The position numbers were made by a program, and so were the translations under genes. Source: Amblyomma americanum (taxonomy: Eukaryota; Arthropoda; Arachnida; Ixodida; Ixodidae). Taken from it: DNA of 64,000 nucleotides. Location of the stretch: positions 115,010,634 to 115,074,633 of the forward strand of contig NC_135498.1 of assembly GCF_052857255.1 (NCBI RefSeq), in the 5' to 3' direction. Shown here one piece after another: positions 54,776-64,000 of the stretch (positions are counted from its first letter, which is position 1; the number at the start of each line of letters is the position of its first letter). Under the pieces are notes generated by a model, which was not told where the DNA came from, ran no database searches, and saw nothing but the letters and a program-made list of their open reading frames with translations.

Positions 54776-55596
54776 GAAAAAATTATTCATTGAGGAGTTT
54801 GAAAATGTGTAGCTGCGCTTGGGGCTATCATTCCTAAACCCCGTTGGTGTAGGCTGGGCTCTTTCAATGAGATATTTTTTACTCATTTTGTGCGAACTGG
54901 TCAGAGCCGCCTTTAATCACTCTTGCTTTGGAGGGATATTATTACTGATAGCCTTATTTCAGTGGCAGGCGCACACCAAATATTGTAGGTACGCCTTCTT
55001 CCCGCAGAATTTCCATTAAGAGTCAAATGGTTCCGCATCAATTCCATGTAGTCTTCGCGGGTTGTTCAAAATGTTGGTCCGTAGCTTGCAGAGGAGCAGT
55101 TCCTCCCCTTTGTACTTCCCTAGTAGGGCATTTTGCGTTGACAGGTGTGCTCTAAATCTATACCTTGTATGTAGCAGTGGCTCGTTGTCCTCTAGAGAGA
55201 CGGGCGTAGTCTGTATTCTCCAGCAGTTCGCCTGCGCACTACGTGAGGGATAAGGAGCGCCGGTTTTTCGATAATAATTTCTTAGCCTGGTATAGAGATA
55301 AAGTACATATTGGCCATTATCCATCCTTGCGGAATTGTTCCGGTGCGCCAGCACTCGTTTATGCAGTCCGTGAGTTGCTGCTGTGCAACCGTGTTGAGGT
55401 GGCTGGAAGTCTGGCAGTGATTTTGTTTAGATCTTGGGCTGTCCCTCGGCGCTATCTATCAGTGTTACTATGATTCTTCTATGAAGAACTCTCTATCGGC
55501 GTCTTTATTGGTTCCCCCTCGTACTCTTTACAGCACGGTTGTGTCCTCCACAGTGTCCTCCGCTGATATAACCGAGGGCGTAATTAAAAGAGAGGC
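54776..55596. other. Spacer between the two duplicate copies
   Basis: Frames of up to 112 codons on the minus strand (55016-55354) with no motif. No supported gene. Confidence 0.4.
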
Positions 55597-55880
55597 TGCA
55601 CTCCATGCTGGAGACACCACACATTAAGATGTTCTGGTTTCCCCTTTCTCAGCCGCTTCTTCCGAAGTTGATCCTACTGTTGGTGCATTGCGTTTCTTTT
55701 TGGCTGCGTTTATCCAGTAAAGTAATTGTTTTATAGTCTAAGAGTTTAAGGCACCCTCATTCTCACCTCACCCTCGAAAAAGCCTTGACACTTTCGTCGG
55801 GGCATCGCGGCATTTCAGTTCGTCTCGGCAGCCACCGTCGCTTCAGCGCGATGCACCTGTTTCACCTATAGTCACCACAA
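55597..55880 (+). repeat. Diverged direct duplication, copy 2
   Basis: Matches copy 1: CACTCCATGCTGGAGACAC, ACACATTAAGATGTTCTGG, CACCCTCATTCTCACCTCAC, TCGAAAAAGCCTTGACACTT. The middle is diverged. The copies are about 1.12 kb apart, same orientation. Confidence 0.75.
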
Positions 55881-56022
55881 TCTAGTTTGTTCCACCTACT
55901 TTTTTTCCACGCCCTTCTTTCTACACGTGGCAAAGAAATCGGCTATTTGGTTTCAGTCGAAATGGCTGTGCACGTTCATATTCTTTTTTTTTCTGCTGGC
56001 GCAAAATACTATTTTCGTTAGA

Positions 56023-56260
56023 CCCGCCGTTCTGGCTGAGTGGTTAGTGGCCTTGGCTACTGAAATAAAGTATATAAATAGGTTCGAACTCAGCAACGGC
56101 GCCGCGTTTCGATGGAGCCGAAACGTAAAAGGCGACCGTGGGCTGCTTGATGTCAGTATATGTAAATAACCCCAGCTGCTTGAAATTATTCCGGAGTTCT
56201 CCACAACGGCACCTCTTTGAGTCTTTTTTCTTTAACTCCCAACTTCCTTCTCTAGCAGCG
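56023..56260 (+). mobile_element. tRNA-derived SINE, type 2
   Basis: Begins ACCCGCCGTTCTGGCTGAGT (A box region), then AGGTTCGAACTCAGC (B box, one or two changes). Body: GATGGAGCCGAAACG, TGATGTCAGTATATG, GCTTGAAATTATTCCGGAG, CACAACGGCACCTCTTTGAG. Relatively diverged; the 3' tail is lost. Confidence 0.75.
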
Positions 56261-57939
56261 TGTTTGACGTGTCCGCCGAGAAAGTAGTCAAATGCAGTGC
56301 CTTTGTGTCTCCTTTCATCAAGAACAAATGCTTACGCTTTTTCTCTGCGCTCGGCATGTTTCACTTTGGGTTTTGATTCCGAAAGCAACCAAACCTTAAT
56401 TATAATCTAGCGCTGGTGTTTCTCCTGCTTATGGCACAAATTGTTTGGCTGTTCGTTTTTCTAAATGTTTGCGGCACCGACTTTAACTCTTCGAAGATAA
56501 GTGTTTTTTACAAGCACAGACGCAATCGGGAAAGTGAATCATAACACTAAGGCAAGTATTTCTGAAAGAACCGCCGCAGTACCACTGACCCAACAGTGGC
56601 TTCCGCAAATGGTCGGTACTGCGGTAGCGGCAAAAACAGAATAGTTTAGCACCATTTAATATTATATACGCAAATGGTTCAATATCTTGAATAACTATGA
56701 CGACATCATGCGACAGAAGGAATTCTTCCTCGCCTTCCACTGTTTTTGTTTTTTCCTTTCTAGTATTTATTGTGGTCAATGCAACAAAACCTGCAGTTGT
56801 AAGTCAGCGCTGTGTGTGTGCGTGTCTCCTTTCTCCTGTCCCGTGTAAGCGCGCTGTTTTTCAGTGAGATTATGTACCAACTGGCCCGGCAACTGTCCTT
56901 AAAACTAGGATAACTTTATAACGATAATTAATAATATTTCACACTTTTGAGCAACCTGGAAGCATGGAGACAATCGCGGTAGCACTCCAGCGCCCAGACA
57001 TGACAGCGCCCGCTCTCTTCGCATATTTATGTCCCGCATACCCGTTGATAGCCTATTGTCACTCAGCCGATAACGCACATGGCTTTTCAACTATCCCCAG
57101 CAGGTCACATGATTACAAATTATACATTTTCCAATCCTGTCATTTCCAGGGCACACGTGGATACTATGGCTGAAGTGTAGCTGGTTAAGCTGTGGCCAAA
57201 CAGTTAACTCGGGCGATTTCAAATCCGAAATGTTACGATATCCAACATGACAATGCCCCCACTTATTCCACAGAAGCTATAACCTGCAGCTTGCGCTCGG
57301 GAACTTCGCTTTCTAAGACCTTCACGGGGACTGCTTGAGTAATCGTTCTGCCACTATCTGCAGTACTTCCTTGTATTGACATCATCCAGAGATGTATCGT
57401 ATGTCAGGCTTGTTTGTGGCCCTTGTCGTCGTCGTGGTGAAGCCAAGCATACAAAATTTGCCGTAATACTAAGAAGCGACCTTTGTCTAGGTCTTTTCAC
57501 ACGATGCACGGCTACAGGGCACTGGCCTTGAAATCATTCGGCGCAGCGCTTATCGGAAAAGCCAGAGGAGTGTACGTGGCGTCACGCCTTTGCTTCCTTT
57601 GTGGCGTCATCATATGAAAGCTCAAATGTGACAGTGACATATGGGAACAAACTTTTAATGTTGGTGTATGCTGTGCATGCACTTATACCGAGTGACTGTT
57701 TTCGCAATTGTAATTTTTCATACATTTTGATCTTACATCGGCTTTCTGGACAGAAATTAGATGTCAGAAACCATATGTAGCGGACATATGCTCCAAAGCG
57801 TGCGCAGTTATGTCGTCCGGGCTGCAGTTCCTACCGCATAGAGACATTACGCACGTGATATGTGAGAAATATCAGCGCTATTGGTACGTCCCAAACTAAA
57901 CTAAACAAGGATCGGCGGAGAGCCTCACGGTGGTTACCT
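56261..57939. other. Long spacer, no supported gene
   Basis: Frames under 100 codons. No inverted ends, SINE or LINE motifs recognised. AT-rich with some CpG. Confidence 0.4.
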
Positions 57940-58620
57940 AAGTTCCCACCAGAGGACTTGCATTTTCATTTTCATCTTCTGTTCCCTTTATTAGCCTCAT
58001 GATCTGCCTGACTATGCCCATTGCAGCACAAATGCCTCTCCGATATCTCTCTAATTATCCCTGTCCTGAGCAAACTTCTTGATCTAATCCGCCGACCTAA
58101 CTTTCTACCACTCCCTGATACACTTCTCTCCGTTTGTAATTAAGTCTGTTACGTTTAAGAACCATCGATTATCTTGTGTTCGCTTTACATGCTCTGCGCA
58201 AGCCAATTTGTTCCTCATGATTTTGACTAGGATATCATAAACCCGTGTTTGATCCCTGACCCACTTTGCCCACTTCCTTTCTCTTAACGTTACAACTATC
58301 CTTTATTGCTCGTTGCGCAACCCTTAGCTTAAGCTGAACTCTTTTCGTTAGCCCCCACGTTTCTGCCACATCGGTAATTTCTGGTAAGATACAGCTGCTA
58401 TATAATTTTGCCTTGAGGGATATTGGTAAATAGCAGTGTATGATCTGAGAGAATATGCCAAATGCGCTCCATCTCACTCTTATTTTTCTAGTTATTTCAC
58501 TCATGATCCGGATCTGTTATCACTGCCAGCCCTAAGCAGACGTATTCCCTTGCCACTTCTAGCACCTCGATACCAATTGTAAGCTACTGTTCCCTTCCGA
58601 GACTGTTGAGCATTATTTTG
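57940..58620 (-). mobile_element. RTE-type LINE remnant (RT thumb to C-terminus)
   Basis: The minus strand reads KTKIMLNSLGREQ, EITRKIRVRWSAFG (frame 58235-58504), SLKAKLYSSCILPEITDVAE then TWGLTKRVQLKLRVAQRAI, then CAEHVKRTQDNRW. This order is that of RTE-clade ORF2: 'EIxRRIxxGWxAF', 'VLPxxxYGAETW', 'AGHIxRxxDxRW'. Diverged and stop-containing. Confidence 0.75.
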
Positions 58621-59082
58621 GTTTTCTGCACATTAATTTTTAGAAAAACGTTCTGCTCTGCCTGTCTAACTCATTGTGTAGAATTTACTGTTCATTTGCT
58701 GAGTGGGGTCGCCATTGCTCATTTATTTATGCTGTCAAGAATTCTATATTCCTTCCTTCTGAAGGCCGTCGTTGTATTTGTAGAAATAGAACGAAAATTC
58801 TCTTCATATGTAGAGCAAGATCGCATTAGTAGACTTGGTTGGTAGAGAAGACATTGGAAATGGAAAAAACAGGAAGGAATAAACGCGCGGAGCACCGATG
58901 AAAATGCAGACTGAGCGTAGGAAGTCACACCATAATATATTGCAAGTCAAGGAAAAGTACGCGACATGCACTTACTGAACACAACGCCAGTTGAAGCGAA
59001 AAGTTTCATTACGGCAACTTTTCGAGCCGACCGCGGGGCCGCAAGCTGGACATTGAATGTAGCTAAAGTTCAAAAAAGTAAA
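58621..59082. other. Spacer, no gene
   Basis: No supported frame. May include the 5' side of the RTE remnant. Confidence 0.35.
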
Positions 59083-59190
59083 TGACACCTGTCTCACATA
59101 TCTCGGTGGACACCCGAACGGCGCAGTAAGCGAAATAAAATGAAAGTTGGTTTTAAGAAAAAGACATTACACCTGTCTCATATTGCGCAA
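59083..59190 (-). repeat. Fragment of type 2 SINE tail
   Basis: CTGTCTCACATATCTCGGTG followed by GACACCCGAACGGCGCAG resembles the tail region at 52280-52330 (CGTATCATATATCGTTGGAC, AACCGAAGCACGCCG). Similar words recur at about 59163. Confidence 0.45.
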
Positions 59191-59334
59191 CTTCCTTTCC
59201 TCAAAAAAAAACAATAACTTTTTCAATTTCGATTTCTGAAATTATTTGCAGGGTTTGCGCGTCGTTTGGAACCGGATTTGCTTCCAAATCTGCGCATATA
59301 AAGAGCAATAGTACAGTTGTAAATATTACCAAAG

Positions 59335-61700
59335 CTATATTACCAAAGCTGCGTCGGCAAAGTCATGCAAAGAATGCTGCTCACACGCGTGGAATGGTAC
59401 TTGGAGCGATATCAGATTTATCCAACCTTCATGTCTGGGTTCCGACGGGGCCGCTCTTCTATTGACAACGTGGTTGACCTTGTAACGTTGGTGCATCACA
59501 GCAAAAGTTTGAAAAGATTGACCGTGCATTGTTTTTGGATATCAACGGCGAGTGCGACAACGTAACGCATCAGGCCATTTTGGACGCAATGGAAGCTGCT
59601 GAGATCGGAGGCCGCACGTTCAGCTGGATGCGCAGCTATTTATCAGAGAGGTCGTTTTTTGTCCTGACTGCGGACGGACCAACGTCCTTACACCGAAATT
59701 CACTCGAAATCCCTCAGGGTGGAGTGCTGAGCCCAGTTCTCTTCAACCTTGTTCTCATCGGCCTGGTCGACGTATTGCCACAATCTGCTGAGATCTCGGT
59801 ATATGCAGGCGACATCTGTATTTGGGCGTCAGGGGTGACCCGTCCTCAAGTTCGTGCAAGACTTCAAAAGGCGGCATCGATATTGACATCTTATCTTCGC
59901 TTGCAGGGCCTGAACATTTCGACCGAAAAGTGTTCACTTGTGGCGTTCACACGCAAAATAATGTCACGCTACACCATTCGCATTAATGGTGAAGCCATTC
60001 CCTATGAGAGAAGCCACAGATTCCTTGGTGTTGTCATCGACAGGAACCTCTCGTGGAGTCCACATGTCTACGACATGAGAAAGAGACTAATTGCGATTGT
60101 CCACGTCCTCTCCTTCCTCCCTACCTCGGGGAAAGTCCTTGGGCGCATCAGTGCGCTCTATGCTGCAACTGTACCGTTCCCTATTTCTGGGCTACATGCG
60201 GTACAGTCTTCCGATATTCAGTTCCATTAGAAAGACAAATATCAAGACTCTTCAGAGTGTGCAAGCGCAAGCTCTCCGTATCTGCCTTGGACTGCCTAAA
60301 TGTGCATCAACAGCAGCAACTGTTCTTGTTGCCCGGGAACATCCTGTTACTACATACATTGCTGTTGACACCATGAGAACACATATTCGGCACCTCACAC
60401 GGGTTCCCTGTCATAACCTTGCAACACTCCCAATAATTAGGCCGCGTACTGCATTCGCCAAAGTCATTGAAGCTCATCGCGCATATCTTCCATCGGAGTT
60501 CACCCCTGCGTCAAGACCGTGCTCACCCTTATGGAGTCTTCATGAACCTCGGGTTCACCTCTATATTCCTGGAATTACTAAGACAGCTGGTGTATCACTA
60601 CCCGCTCTCAAACGACTGACATTGAACCACCTGCATTCTTACCACAGTCACCGCATACAACTTTACACAGATGGATCAGTTCACTCGATCAGTTCTGCGG
60701 GGTCGGTGGTGATACCGGCAAGATCCATCTTCATGAATGTGAAGACGACCTATCCAACATCTTCAACTGCTGCGGAACTCGCAGCCTTACGGGCTGTGGT
60801 AGAGTTCATCAGTCAGGAACCTCCACATGACTGGACGGTTTTCACCGACTCTAAAGCAGCCCTTCAAGCCCTGCAAGCTGCGCTACGCCGCGGGTCGCAG
60901 GAACAACTTGTTGCTGAGATCCGTCTACTGTACCACGGCACCGTTTCCAAAGGTCCTGACATCATTTTTCAATGGCTGCCAGGACACTTTGGTATTAACG
61001 GTAATCACCAGGCCGATGCGGCTGTGCGTTCGGCTCACAACGACGGACTTCCAGTGAGGATCCCAATATCAAGACCTGACGCAGCGTGTGGGCTTCGCCC
61101 TTTGGCGCTGGAGCTCACACTTGTAGCGTGGAACACGGGAGAGTTTTGCAACCTCCGCCTCAAGGCACTGGACCCTGGACTGCGCCTTCGTCTTCCACGT
61201 AACTTAGCACGTCGCGACGCAACATTTTTATGCCGTTTATGGATCGGCGTTGCTTTTACCAACCACTATGCTTTCCGGATGGGGATGGCCGACAGTCCTG
61301 CCTGTGAAAGCTGCGGTTGTGAGGAGACCATCGCTCATCTTCTCTGTGAGTGCCCTGCATTTGCGAGTGCAAGACATACACTGTGTTGTGCCCTGGACCG
61401 CCTCGATCCTCGCCTATTAACAGAGCAAAAGATCCTCGGTCCGTGGCCACAGCAGTCGACTGCCCTCAAGGCATACAAGGCACTCTTTGCCTACTTGAGA
61501 GCGACTGGATTGAGTGATAAATTGTGACAGCGTTGTGCGTGTGTGTGTATGTTATGCCTTTTTCACCTTCTCTCTTCCTCCTTTCAGCTCCCTAATCCCT
61601 CTTCCCCAGTGCAGGGTAGCCAACCGGAACCCATTTCTGGTTAACATCCCTGGCTTTCCCTCCTCCTCTTTATCTATCGATCTATCTAAGATGTTTAACA
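59335..61700 (+). mobile_element. I-type LINE, 5'-truncated, with RT, RNase H, CCHC and 3' UTR
   Basis: The plus-strand element begins inside RT and extends past the ORF2 stop (61525-61527). Its 3' UTR contains CCCCAGTGCAGGGTAGCCAA and ends in a TCTATCGATCTATC-type repeat. Intermediate state: coding region largely readable with two frameshifts and a mutated catalytic box. Confidence 0.88.
59365..61527 (+). pseudogene. LINE ORF2 C-terminal two thirds (RT, RNase H, CCHC)
   Basis: Frame 59365-59565 holds RT blocks 2-3 (FMSGFRRGRSSIDNVVDL). Frame 59529-60230 continues (ALFLDINGECDNV, PQGGVLSPVLFNL). The catalytic box reads VYAGDICIW in place of YADD, so one catalytic Asp is Gly. After a frameshift near 60130, frame 60091-61527 carries the thumb (SLFLGYMRYSLPI) and RNase H (LYTDGSVHS, AELAALRAV, VFTDSKAALQAL, WLPGHFGINGNHQADA; all acidic residues present). 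It ends in CESCGCEETIAHLLCECPAF. RNase H is intact over 478 codons while RT is dead. Confidence 0.92.
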
Positions 61701-61721
61701 AATGAAAAAATGCCTACTACT

Positions 61722-61757
61722 GTGTGTGTGTGTGTGTGTGTGTGCGCGTGTGTGTGT
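61722..61757. repeat. (TG)n microsatellite
   Basis: GT repeats with a GCGC interruption directly after the LINE 3' end. Confidence 0.9.
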
Positions 61758-62829
61758 ATGGACAGGGAGGTGCAGCTTTTCGCTTTCGACAAGGGTTAAA
61801 CCTAAGCTAAACCACCAGTAATTTTTTTATTCGAAATGCAAATGATATTAAGGTCAGCATAACCTTCTACATAAATTCGAATTGCCTGGCCTAAGGAAAA
61901 AATGCATGATGCAAGTCAAACGAGAGTCATTTTGTTTCTGTGGGAACGCTGGCAAAGTTTAGTAAGCTCCGGTGAGTTATAGACCGGACCTCTGGCCTTC
62001 ATCGTCATTTACATGCTTTCTTCTCGGGCAGAAGTGGTAATGAGGCAAAGAAATTTGAGAGAAGACGGCTCTATCGTCGCTTTCACAACTGTAAAATAAC
62101 GAACGTAATTTTGAGGTGAGGGAAATCATGAAATATAACTACCCAAAAAAATCATTGATATATTAGGACGAACGAATAGTTTTGTGCTCTTAAGTTCTTT
62201 CGATCAACTGAGGGTTCGAGCAGTACATTCCGAGAAGAAAAAGAATGCGCCACGTAGCAGATGATTTCTGAAGAAAAATTTTGCCCTTAGATTATAGCTA
62301 ATACAAACCTACAAATGAACTTTAAAAAAAGGGGTTACAGAGCGAATAGGCGATATATGTAAAAGACTCAGCGGAACAGTATAAAGGCATAAATGGAGAA
62401 GCGAGCCAATCACTAAGGAAAGAAAGAAAAAGATTAGAGAAATATGCCAGTTGCGTTACTAAGCAATTATAAGCAACAAATAGAAGAACAAAGAAATTGA
62501 ATTTCTAGATGACACAAAGAAAGAATTGAATGACGTGATTGCCAAAAAAAGAAATGGCTGAAATAAAAGTACAGCAGAAAGCAGACTGCGGCATCGGGCT
62601 ACAGGCAAAAATTGGGCGTAGTGGCCGCGTACTTGCTTTTGTTTGCCGTCTAGTATACAACCATTAGCTTCAGAAATTGGGGATGACTGTGGGAAAGTTA
62701 AAACCAACCATGTCTTCCTTCAACTGTTTTTGTTGAACAGCTCACTGAAGTCGTTATCGCCTAGTGTTTGTTGCTTATCGAATCATTCCATTACTCGTCC
62801 TTTTCTGAAATATTCCTTAATTATCTGGT
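61758..62829. other. Spacer, no gene
   Basis: A-rich, only short frames. No repeat recognised. Confidence 0.4.
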
Positions 62830-63240
62830 AACCTTTCACCTTTACCAAAATTATTAAACTAGAGCTAATACAGCACAGGGTACTTGGATTTCTTTTCAAG
62901 TTATACGGCAGTACATCTGCCAGCGAGCTCTTGAAACGCAGTGGAGTTCCCCTAGTGACTGCTGAATCATGTCTGCCGATTGAAGTTTCTCTTCGGCTGG
63001 TAAACAGCCATTCAAAAGTAAATAGGTCCCATTTTTTTGTTATTTCTAGGGTTGCAACATGAGATGAAAGAATTCTCTAAGTATCAATCCTTCGAATTCG
63101 CGGAATAACTGTTTTACATATTGTTTTTCCCAAAGAAATTGAAAGACTGGAATGACCTGAATAGACAGGTTGCTACCTCAAATTTTTTGCTGTTTGAAAT
63201 GTACACCGTGTTTATATTTTTGTACGTTGATGCAAACCCA
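62830..63240 (+). mobile_element. CR1/L2-type LINE ORF2 C-terminal remnant
   Basis: The plus strand reads KLLKLELIQHRVLGFLFKLY then GVPLVTAESCLPIEVSLRLV and, after a frame change, LKDWNDLNRQ. This matches the last segment of L2-type ORF2 ('QxRxLRFI', 'WNxLP'). Both ends are unclear; it is related in type to the fragment at 43700-44266. Confidence 0.6.
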
Positions 63241-63435
63241 GGCTGCTCTGATGTCGTGCTAGCTCCTTGTAGCCATATATAAAAAATAATTGAAAGAGAA
63301 TCAAAGACATCCAACAAGATTTCCGCGGTAGTAACACTGCCGCAACATGGTTGTTTTTACTTCTTACCAGTGCAACGACGTTTTGATGAAGAATGGTTGC
63401 TCAGAAAAATGGCACTCTGCATACGACCTTTTTTG
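63241..63435. other. Spacer, no gene
   Basis: AT-rich, no supported frame. Confidence 0.4.
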
Positions 63436-63570
63436 CTTGTTTTACAGAGGTTTAACGTTCCAAAGCGACTCAGGATATGAGGGACGTCGCAGTTAAAGCT
63501 TCCGAAAATTTCGACCACCGGTGGTTCTTTAACGTTCACTGAAATCGCACAGTGCACGAATTCGGCAGCA
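63436..63570 (-). mobile_element. SINE fragment, type 1 (3' half)
   Basis: GGTTTAACGTTCCAAAGCG, then GAGGGACGTCGCAGTTAAAG, CGAAAATTTCGACCACCGGT, AACGTTCACTGAAATCGCAC match the 3' half of the SINE at 6823-7062. The tRNA-like head is missing. Confidence 0.75.
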
Positions 63571-64000
63571 CATATTTGTGAATAAGAAACGACGAATTTT
63601 ATCACCGATATATGAATAAATTGCATAAGTGATACGGAATGAAGCGCAGAAGATGGCTCACGATTTTCTTGCAACGTTTTACAGGTTTTTGCCTGTAAAT
63701 ACAAGAACCATGTGTGAAAAAATGAATGGAAAGATTCGAGAAGCTCATTCACCGCCGACAGCATAGAAGTGACACCATATCAGTTAAATAAACAAACAGT
63801 AACTGAAAACACTTAAAAAAGGGCAACTAACGCAAAAGCGACTTTTTCAGGATTAGTCATGATAACGATTGAGTCAGGAAGTTCCTTTCATCTTCGAACC
63901 GCTAAGAGGAAAATGAGGAAGAATACAAAGATTTCCGCAAGAGAAGCAGGAAAAATTAAGAAGTCGTTTTTTATTATATGATTAGTATGTTACAAAGCAG
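63571..64000. other. Spacer to window end, no gene
   Basis: A minus-strand frame (63357-63764) mostly overlaps the SINE fragment; nothing else is recognised. Confidence 0.4.

Noticed and set aside
58235..58504. Independent host gene on the minus strand
   Set aside because: The motifs are those of the RTE reverse transcriptase C-terminal region, so it is a LINE remnant.

Overview
This is eukaryotic, arthropod-type repeat DNA. The mix of tRNA-headed SINEs, RNase H-bearing I-type LINEs, CR1/L2 and RTE LINEs, Ty3/gypsy elements, long (TA)n/(GT)n tracts and a 144-bp satellite fits a hard tick (Ixodida) genome. That taxon is an inference from remembered repeat types and was not tested by any search. 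There are no bacterial operons, CRISPR arrays or canonical structural RNA genes. I see no confidently functional host gene; most coding-looking DNA is transposon-derived.

Layout. 1-2.6 kb: 3' end of a Ty3/gypsy element with an open pol frame and its 3' LTR, next to a decayed minus-strand CR1/L2 LINE (2.6-4.1 kb). 4.1-8.4 kb: SINEs and unnamed dispersed repeats. 8.4-12.9 kb: a (TA)n-bounded array of 500-bp units, each holding one tRNA-like sequence with Pol III-type signals. Four copies point left, then the array flips at 10,370/10,371 and five point right. 12.9-18.1 kb: an old minus-strand gypsy element lying in the (TA)n tract at the array edge. 18.1-24.8 kb: a compound microsatellite and a 5' to 3' recognisable minus-strand I-type LINE, split by a 730-bp inverted-repeat element carrying a Myb/SANT-like reading frame.

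25-28.7 kb: a second copy of an unnamed dispersed repeat and a degenerate minisatellite. 28.7-36.5 kb: the only host-gene-like locus, on the plus strand. It has a decayed C2H2 / 'CDDIE' / 'DPMH' region followed by splice-bounded open exons with a SAMD3-like look. One of its introns holds a 2.46-kb element with TTAA-flanked inverted repeats. 37.3-42.7 kb: a second copy of the 12.9-kb gypsy family with both LTRs and a 4-bp target duplication, but with several nonsense codons and frameshifts.

43.7-44.3 kb: a CR1/L2 LINE 3' end. 44.4-51.4 kb: about 48 copies of a 144-bp satellite whose monomer carries a 10-11 bp dyad. It has a 721-bp five-monomer higher-order repeat and one inverted patch. 51.4-64 kb: remnants of I-type, RTE and L2 LINEs, several SINEs and a diverged direct duplication.

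The elements form a nested record: gypsy next to L2, gypsy in (TA)n, a TIR element in a LINE, and a TIR element in an intron. The parts least explained by standard families are the inverted tRNA-like array, the dyad-bearing satellite, the Myb/SANT insertion and the C2H2/SAMD3-like locus.
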